From the NCBI GenBank assembly GCA_903892415.1, contig CAITIQ010000444.1:62001-126000 (forward strand): DNA of 64,000 nucleotides. The letters run 5' to 3'. Shown piece by piece: positions 56,102 to 61,970 of the stretch. Numbering within the stretch: the first letter of the stretch is position 1; each line of letters opens with the position of its first letter. The notes under the pieces were generated by a model that ran no database searches, had not been told where the DNA came from, and was given only the letters and a program-made list of their open reading frames with translations. Origin of the DNA: an uncultured delta proteobacterium. GTDB taxonomy: Bacteria; Myxococcota_A; Polyangia; Polyangiales; Polyangiaceae. The translations under genes were made by a program, and so were the position numbers.

Positions 56102-58558
56102 ATGGCCAAAAACCTTCTCGTCATCAACGTCGACATTCGAGAGATCCGCGTAGCCCTTATTGAAAACGGAATCGTCGCCGAGCTTCATATCGAGCGGCAC
56201 GGTTCCAAAGGCACACTCGGAAACATCTACGTAGGCAAAGTCAGCCGGGTTCTACCCGGTATGCAAGCCGCCTTCATCGATATCGGGCAGGAGCGCGCTG
56301 CCTTCCTCCACGTCGAGGACCTGATTCGGCCCGACGATTTCGAGGCTTACCTCGCCGGCAAACACAGCCACGCCTCCAGTGAGACGAGTGAAGAACCGCC
56401 CACGCTCGAGGACGCCGACGCCGGTGACCACGAGACCGCTGCCCCAGCCCTGCCCGCCGCTGCAGCGACTGAAGACGCAGCTGAAGACGCGCTCCCGGCG
56501 ATTGACGAGGTGGATGAGGACGCCGAGCTCGTGCCCTCGCTGTCCTCCGCCGCGCTCGCCGCAGCAGCTGCTGCTGAAGCCGAGGTGGATGAAGAGGCTG
56601 AAGAGGCCGAGGCCGACGAGATCGAGGCCGCCGAGGCCGCACTCGAAGCGGAGCGAGCTGGAGACGCCGACGGAGACGCCGCGCACCCCGAGGATGAAGA
56701 CGCGGCCGACGACCATCCGGAAGATGAAGAGGCTGATTCTGCGCAGACCAGCGCAGAGGACGAAGATGCGGCGGAGCTCGCTGCCAGCGCAGACGCTGAT
56801 TCAGCGGGTGACGCGGACCCGGAGGCTGACGACGAGGAGACCGACGAAGCGGATGACGCTGACGCCGAGGACGGCGATGCGGAAGACGCCGAAGCGGATG
56901 ACGCCAACGAAGCCGAGGCCACAACAGGCGAGGCCGGTGCTGCAGGCGGAGCCGACGCACCGACCACCAAGCAAAAGCACGCACGTCGTAACGCGGATCT
57001 CTATGAACCGGCGCCCGGCTACACCGTTGAAGGCGAATCGGCACCGGCCGCAGCCGCTGCAGCCCCCGAAGGCGAGGCTGGCCTACAAGCCAACAAGGCC
57101 CGCACCCGCCGCGGCGGTCGTGGTCGTCGTCGGCGCGGTCGCACCTCCGACGCTGCCGCCCGCGTAGCCGCGCCGATGGCTGCGGCTCCGCCGCCGGAGC
57201 GCGCCCCCAAGGCTGCCCGGCAAAACGGCCGCGGCGGCAATGATCGAGGCCAACGCCCCGCTGGCGGAGGAGATCGCAGCCAGCGTGATCGCGGGCCGCG
57301 CGGGCAAGCCGCAGCCACCCGCAAAGATCCGCTGCGCGTGTCGAAGTCCACGCCCATCCGTGAGGTCGTGCGCGAGGGCCAAGAGGTGATCGTGCAGGTC
57401 TCCAAGGAGCCGATCGGCACCAAGGGCGCGCGCGTCACCAGCCACGTTTCGCTACCCGGCCGCTACGTCGTGTATCTGCCCACGGTCGAGCACGTCGGCA
57501 TCTCCAAGCGCATCGGCTCGGACAAAGAGCGCGGTCGCTTGCGTGAGGCGATCGAGGCGATGAAGCCGCCGCAAGGAGGCTTGATCGTTCGCACGCTGGC
57601 CGAGGGTCTGACCAAGAAGTCGCTCAAAGCCGACGTCGGCTACTTGGTGCGGCTGTGGGGCGAGATCGCACGCAAACGCGAGACCACTCCGCGCGCGCCC
57701 GAGTGCCTGTACACCGAGCTCGATCTGATCCTGAAGACGGCGCGTGACCTGTTCACCGACGACATCGAGAAGATCGTGATCGACTCCAAGGAAGAGCACG
57801 CGCGCTTGAGCCGCTTCGTCGAGATGTTCATGCCCGACCGCGTCGCGGCGATCGAGCTCTACGAAGGCACCGAGCCGATCTTCGACGAGTACGGCATCGA
57901 AGACGAGATCGGGCGCGCGCTCAGCCGCAAAGTCCCGCTCAACTCCGGCGGCCATCTGATCATCGACCAGGCCGAGGCCCTCACCGCGATCGACGTCAAC
58001 ACCGGCCGCTTCGTCGGTAAAGGCTCGCGCGATCTCGAGGAGACCATCCTCGCCACCAACCTGGAGGCCGTCGAGGAGATCGCCTACCAGCTCCGCTTCC
58101 GCAACATCGGCGGGTTGATCATCCTCGATTTGATCGACATGGATCGGCCGAGCAATCGCGAGAAGGTGCGCCGCCGTCTCGAGCAGCTGCTCGCCAAAGA
58201 CAAAGCCAAGACCACGCTCAACCGCATCTCGGATTTGGGCCTGATCGAGATGACCCGCAAGCGCACCCGCGAGAGCTTGGGCCGCTTGATGAACGAGCCA
58301 TGCTTCTACTGTGACGGCACCGGCAACCTGCAGTCCCGCGAAACGATCGCCTACGAGATCCTGCGTCAGATCAAGCGGGACCGCCTCAGCCTGCGCGGCT
58401 ACAGCGTGGTGGTGAACGCCCACCCGGCCGTGGTCGAGCTGCTCCGCACTGAAGAGCGCTCCGCCGTGCAAGAGGCAGAACGTCGCTACCAGCGCCGCAT
58501 CGAGCTCGTACCGCGCAAGGAATATCACCTCGAACAATTCGACCTGCTGGGGAAGTAA
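56102..58558 (+). CDS. rng: RNase E/G family endoribonuclease with large insertion in S1 domain
   Basis: An 818-residue ribonuclease. The S1 domain starts normally (GTLGNIYVGKVSRVLPGMQA) and breaks off near residue 90; about 320 residues of Asp/Glu/Ala-rich and then RG-rich sequence follow (for example RTRRGGRGRRRRGR at about 335), and the S1 strands resume at about 408 (IREVVREGQEVIVQVSKEP). The catalytic part is intact: AIDVNTG (about 628) and LDLIDMD (about 675) give the metal-binding aspartates, and CFYCDGTG (about 733) is the zinc link. It processes rRNA and turns over mRNA. No C-terminal degradosome scaffold. First gene of a unit running to nusB. Confidence 0.95.
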   Translation: MAKNLLVINVDIREIRVALIENGIVAELHIERHGSKGTLGNIYVGKVSRVLPGMQAAFIDIGQERAAFLHVEDLIRPDDFEAYLAGKHSHASSETSEEPPTLEDADAGDHETAAPALPAAAATEDAAEDALPAIDEVDEDAELVPSLSSAALAAAAAAEAEVDEEAEEAEADEIEAAEAALEAERAGDADGDAAHPEDEDAADDHPEDEEADSAQTSAEDEDAAELAASADADSAGDADPEADDEETDEADDADAEDGDAEDAEADDANEAEATTGEAGAAGGADAPTTKQKHARRNADLYEPAPGYTVEGESAPAAAAAAPEGEAGLQANKARTRRGGRGRRRRGRTSDAAARVAAPMAAAPPPERAPKAARQNGRGGNDRGQRPAGGGDRSQRDRGPRGQAAATRKDPLRVSKSTPIREVVREGQEVIVQVSKEPIGTKGARVTSHVSLPGRYVVYLPTVEHVGISKRIGSDKERGRLREAIEAMKPPQGGLIVRTLAEGLTKKSLKADVGYLVRLWGEIARKRETTPRAPECLYTELDLILKTARDLFTDDIEKIVIDSKEEHARLSRFVEMFMPDRVAAIELYEGTEPIFDEYGIEDEIGRALSRKVPLNSGGHLIIDQAEALTAIDVNTGRFVGKGSRDLEETILATNLEAVEEIAYQLRFRNIGGLIILDLIDMDRPSNREKVRRRLEQLLAKDKAKTTLNRISDLGLIEMTRKRTRESLGRLMNEPCFYCDGTGNLQSRETIAYEILRQIKRDRLSLRGYSVVVNAHPAVVELLRTEERSAVQEAERRYQRRIELVPRKEYHLEQFDLLGK

Positions 58559-58559
58559 C

Positions 58560-58904
58560 ATGGACGAAAATGAGCCGCGTCGCGAAGAGCGCGTGACGAT
58601 CAACAAAGAGTTCGAGTCGTACGACGCCTTCATCAACGAGTACGTGACCAACATCTCGCGCACCGGCGTGTTCGTCCGCTCCAAGACGCCGCTAGCCATC
58701 GGCACCCACGTCAATCTTCGCTTCACCGTGATCATGGACGACATCGAGACCATCGAGGGCGTCGGTGAAGTGGTGCGCGTTCACGATGATCCGCCCGGAA
58801 TGGGCGTGGTCTTCACCGAGCTCTCCAGCTACTCGAAGAACCTGATCGACAAGCTGCTCACGCTGCAGCGAGTGCTCATCGCTCCAGCCAAGTCGGAGCC
58901 GTAG
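58560..58904 (+). CDS. PilZ domain protein
   Basis: A 114-residue PilZ protein of the myxobacterial single-domain type. The two c-di-GMP-binding elements can be seen in reduced form: RREERVT near the N-terminus and NISRTGVFVRS. It starts one base after the RNase stop (TAACATG), so it is probably co-expressed with the RNase. The RxxxR motif is present as RREER (Arg-7, Arg-11), which makes binding plausible but not certain. Confidence 0.9.
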   Translation: MDENEPRREERVTINKEFESYDAFINEYVTNISRTGVFVRSKTPLAIGTHVNLRFTVIMDDIETIEGVGEVVRVHDDPPGMGVVFTELSSYSKNLIDKLLTLQRVLIAPAKSEP

Positions 58905-58910
58905 CCGCCT

Positions 58911-59585
58911 ATGTTCACCGGGCTAGTCGAAGAGGTCGGCCTACTCGAGCGGCTCGAACGACGAGGCCCTTCGGCCCGCGCAACCATTCGCTGCAAGCTT
59001 CAGCAGAAGTCGCCCTTCGAGCTGGGTGAGTCTGTCGCCTGTTCCGGCGTTTGCCTGACGGTGGACCGCATCCTCGAGCACGGCTTCGAGGCCGACGTCT
59101 CCTCCGAGACGTTGGACAAGACGACGCTCGGCGATAAAGCCGGCAAGCCGATCAACCTCGAGCGCGCCACGCAAGCCGGCGGCAGACTCGGAGGCCACAT
59201 CGTCCTGGGCCACGTGGATGACGTTGCTCGCGTCGTTCGTCGCGCGGCCAAAGGCGACGCTATCGCGACGTTCTTTACGCTGGCAGGCGAGCTACGGCCG
59301 CTCGTCGCGCAGAAGGGCTCAATCACCATCGATGGCGTCAGTTTGACCATCAACGAGGTGGTGGACGCCACGAGCTACGTGGAAGTTGGGGTGATGTTGG
59401 TACCGCACACCCAAGGCCGCACCACGTTAGAAGGGTTGACCGTGGGAGCGCAGGTCAACGTCGAGGTGGACGTGCTCGCTCGCTACGTCGCGCGCCAACT
59501 TTCGATCGCCGTACCCGCTGAAAAGACTCACGGCGCGAGCGACCAGGGACTACTGGAAAAGTTGAAAGGCGGAGGCTACATCTGA
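58911..59585 (+). CDS. ribE: Riboflavin synthase
   Basis: A 224-residue riboflavin synthase alpha chain with two lumazine-binding repeats: MFTGLVEEVG and SVACSGVCLTV in the first, GGHIVLGHVDDVARV and GSITIDGVSLTINEV in the second. It dismutates two 6,7-dimethyl-8-ribityllumazine molecules into riboflavin. It follows the PilZ gene by six bases and heads the rib genes; no FMN riboswitch is seen before it. Confidence 0.97.
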   Translation: MFTGLVEEVGLLERLERRGPSARATIRCKLQQKSPFELGESVACSGVCLTVDRILEHGFEADVSSETLDKTTLGDKAGKPINLERATQAGGRLGGHIVLGHVDDVARVVRRAAKGDAIATFFTLAGELRPLVAQKGSITIDGVSLTINEVVDATSYVEVGVMLVPHTQGRTTLEGLTVGAQVNVEVDVLARYVARQLSIAVPAEKTHGASDQGLLEKLKGGGYI

Positions 59586-59630
59586 CCCCGCTGCGGCGCC
59601 TCGGCCCCGCCTAACGTTGCGAGAGGTCCC

Positions 59631-60866
59631 ATGTCTGATCAAGCGCCCGAACATCGTGAAATCCCCAAGGCGCAAGGCTCATCACGCGGAGCAGCCCGGC
59701 CTACGCACAGCAACCGTCTGACCATCGATCCAGCGTTGCTCGAGCGAGTGAACGGCGCGCTCGAGGCCATTCGTGCGGGCAAGATGATCATCCTCGTCGA
59801 CGATGAAGATCGCGAGAACGAGGGGGATCTGGTGATGGCGGCCGAGCGAGTGACGCCGGAGAGCGTCAACTTCATGGCCAAATTCGGGCGCGGGCTGATC
59901 TGCCTTACGCTCACCGAGGAACAGGTTGATCGGCTGGAGTTGCCGCTGATGAGCGCGCCTGGTCGGCATGGCCCACCGCTCGGAACGGCCTTCACCGTGA
60001 GCATCGAGGCGCGCACCGGCGTGACCAGCGGCATCAGCGCCGCAGACCGCGCGCGCACCGTGCGCGTGGCTGTGGATCCGCAGGCCAAGCCTGGGGACCT
60101 GGTCACGCCTGGCCACGTCTTTCCGCTGCGCGCAAAGCGCGGCGGCGTGCTCGTGCGCACCGGCCACACCGAGGGCTCGGTGGATCTCGCAGAGCTCGCC
60201 GGCCTGACTCCGGCCGGCGTGATCTGCGAGATCATGAACGACGACGGCACCATGGCGCGCATGCCCGACCTCGAGGCCTTCGCCAAAACGCATGATCTCC
60301 GGCTGCTCACCATCGCCGATCTGATCCAATATCGGCTGCAGACCGAGCGGCTGGTGAAGCGCGCCTCCGAAGCAACGCTCAAGCTCGACGCGACGAGCAC
60401 CGAGTGGCTGGTGGTCGCCTTCGATATCGTCGGCGAAGGGCGGCAGTTCTTGGCCTTGGTCAAGGGTGATGTCGCTGGTGGCGCTGCAGTGCTCGCGCGC
60501 ATCCACACCGGCTCGCTGCTGGGCGACGTGTTCGCCTCCACGCCGTCGGATGGGGGCGCAAACCTGCGTGAATCGCTGCGCATGATCGAGGCAGAGGGCC
60601 GCGGCATCGTGCTCTACATCCCGCCGCGTGGAGATCTGCTGGCCGAGCTCGAGCGCAGACTGCCTTCGGCGAAGGTGGCAGAGCGGCCGTCCAAGCCGAT
60701 GCTGAACGTCGCACCGCTGCGTGAGTTCGGCCTGGGCGCGCAAGTGCTCGCGGAGCTCGGCATCCTCGAGTTGCGACTTTTGTCGAACAGCCAAACCAAG
60801 ATCGCCGGCTTGGATGGCTTCGGTCTCAAGATCGTCGAGCGCATTCCCATCGTGGCGAAGGACTGA
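59631..60866 (+). CDS. ribB: DHBP synthase fused to inactive GTP cyclohydrolase II-like domain (RibBX type)
   Basis: A 411-residue RibBA-like protein. The N-terminal half is a complete 3,4-dihydroxy-2-butanone-4-phosphate synthase (VDDEDRENEGD, TGVTSGISAADRA, GHVFPLRAKRGGVL, TEGSVDLAELAG, CEIMNDDGTMA). The C-terminal half keeps the GTP cyclohydrolase II fold but not its active site: HSECLTGD is replaced by HTGSLLGD, RCDCG by PSDGG, and the GRNIG catalytic loop by RGDLL. All three zinc cysteines are lost, so only the DHBP step is likely. This is the arrangement named RibBX in other Proteobacteria. Confidence 0.94.
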   Translation: MSDQAPEHREIPKAQGSSRGAARPTHSNRLTIDPALLERVNGALEAIRAGKMIILVDDEDRENEGDLVMAAERVTPESVNFMAKFGRGLICLTLTEEQVDRLELPLMSAPGRHGPPLGTAFTVSIEARTGVTSGISAADRARTVRVAVDPQAKPGDLVTPGHVFPLRAKRGGVLVRTGHTEGSVDLAELAGLTPAGVICEIMNDDGTMARMPDLEAFAKTHDLRLLTIADLIQYRLQTERLVKRASEATLKLDATSTEWLVVAFDIVGEGRQFLALVKGDVAGGAAVLARIHTGSLLGDVFASTPSDGGANLRESLRMIEAEGRGIVLYIPPRGDLLAELERRLPSAKVAERPSKPMLNVAPLREFGLGAQVLAELGILELRLLSNSQTKIAGLDGFGLKIVERIPIVAKD

Positions 60867-60880
60867 TAAGGAACCGCCCA

Positions 60881-61381
60881 ATGTCCGTTGTAACCGTTGA
60901 AGGGCAAGTCGTCGTTCCGCAGGGAGCGCGCTTCGTGATTGTGGCGTCCAGGTTCAATCACTTCATCGTGGACCGCCTGGTGGACGGCGCCATCGACGCG
61001 ATTCGGCGGCACGGCGGGCAACAGGCAGCTGTCACCTTGGTGAAGGTGCCCGGCGCTTGGGAGATCCCGTCGGCCGTGGGCCGCGTGGCCAAGAGCGTGC
61101 GCGCGGAAGATCGAGACAAGGTTGGGATCATCGCGCTTGGCGCTGTGATTCGCGGGTCCACGCCCCACTTCGACTACGTCGCCGCCGAGGTGACAAAAGG
61201 CATCGCCTCGGTCTCGATTGAGACCGGCGTCTCGGTGACCTTCGGCGTGCTGACCACAGACTCGATCGAGCAGGCGATCGAGCGCGCCGGCACCAAGGCC
61301 GGAAACAAGGGCTGGGAAGCCGCCGTCTCGTCGATCGAGATGGTTAACTTGAATCAGGCGCTCGCCTCGAGCGGGTTCTGA
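60881..61381 (+). CDS. ribH: 6,7-dimethyl-8-ribityllumazine synthase
   Basis: A 166-residue lumazine synthase. Motifs FVIVASRFNHFIVDRLVDGA, VPGAWEIPSAVGR, IALGAVIRGSTPHFDYVAAE and TFGVLTTDS are all present. It joins the RibB product with the pyrimidine from the RibA/RibD branch; those genes are absent here. Confidence 0.97.
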   Translation: MSVVTVEGQVVVPQGARFVIVASRFNHFIVDRLVDGAIDAIRRHGGQQAAVTLVKVPGAWEIPSAVGRVAKSVRAEDRDKVGIIALGAVIRGSTPHFDYVAAEVTKGIASVSIETGVSVTFGVLTTDSIEQAIERAGTKAGNKGWEAAVSSIEMVNLNQALASSGF

Positions 61382-61384
61382 GCC

Positions 61385-61810
61385 GTGGGCGTAAGGTCGG
61401 TTGCGCGTGAAGCGACGTTGATGATGCTGTTCGCAGCAGAGGCGCAGCAATTACCGCCCAAGACGGCGCTAAAAGATTTCTTCACCTCGCTGGCGTTCGG
61501 CATCGATCTGGATTTGGACGCCGATTCGCGGGCCTACGCGGAGACGCTCGTGATGGGCATCCTCGATGGCCAAGACGCCATCGACGGCGTCATCAAAGCC
61601 GCGAGCACCAACTGGCGCATCGAACGGATGTCACGCGTTGATCGCAACGTCCTGCGCTTGGCCACGCTGGAACTGCAAAGCGGGATCGAGCGAGCCATCG
61701 TGATCGATGAAGCGGTGGAGCTTGCCAAGCGCTTCGGCACCGAGGATTCCGGCTCATTCGTGAACGGTGTGCTGTCGCGGGTCGCAGACCTCGTCACCGT
61801 CAAGCGCTAA
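61385..61810 (+). CDS. nusB: Transcription antitermination factor NusB
   Basis: A 141-residue NusB that binds boxA RNA with S10 in rRNA antitermination. GTG start three bases after ribH. Motifs: REATLMMLFAAEAQ, NWRIERMSRVDRNVLRLA, ELQSGIERAIVIDEAVELAK and FVNGVLSRV. The ribH-nusB order is common in bacteria. Confidence 0.96.
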   Translation: MGVRSVAREATLMMLFAAEAQQLPPKTALKDFFTSLAFGIDLDLDADSRAYAETLVMGILDGQDAIDGVIKAASTNWRIERMSRVDRNVLRLATLELQSGIERAIVIDEAVELAKRFGTEDSGSFVNGVLSRVADLVTVKR

Positions 61811-61814
61811 CGCT

Positions 61815-61852
61815 GAGCTGAGAACGCGCCGTCGAGCTGAGAACGCGCCGTC
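61815..61852. repeat. 19-bp perfect tandem duplication after nusB
   Basis: GAGCTGAGAACGCGCCGTC at 61815-61833 and 61834-61852, four bases after the nusB stop. Confidence 0.9.
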
Positions 61853-61957
61853 ACCCTCGAGGAGCTGCACGTTCATCCCATCCGTATCACTACGGAGCTA
61901 GGCGAGCGCGGCCTGCTAAAGCCGCCCGATTGCTTGGTGCACGGTCGCCCCGCGTAT

Positions 61958-61963
61958 TAGCGT
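61958..61963 (+). promoter_or_regulatory. Candidate -10 element of leaderless kinase transcript
   Basis: TAGCGT ends seven bases before the GTG at 61971, the first plausible start after the in-frame stop at 61917. Confidence 0.45.
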
Positions 61964-61970
61964 TGGTTTC

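Noticed and set aside
56274..57044. 256-residue minus-strand Arg/Pro/His-rich frame
   Set aside because: Antisense of the acidic insertion in the RNase; low complexity on one strand gives low complexity on the other.
59586..59630. FMN riboswitch before rib genes
   Set aside because: Gaps before ribE and ribB are too short (6 and 45 bases), and no such structure is evident; the genes are inside a longer operon.
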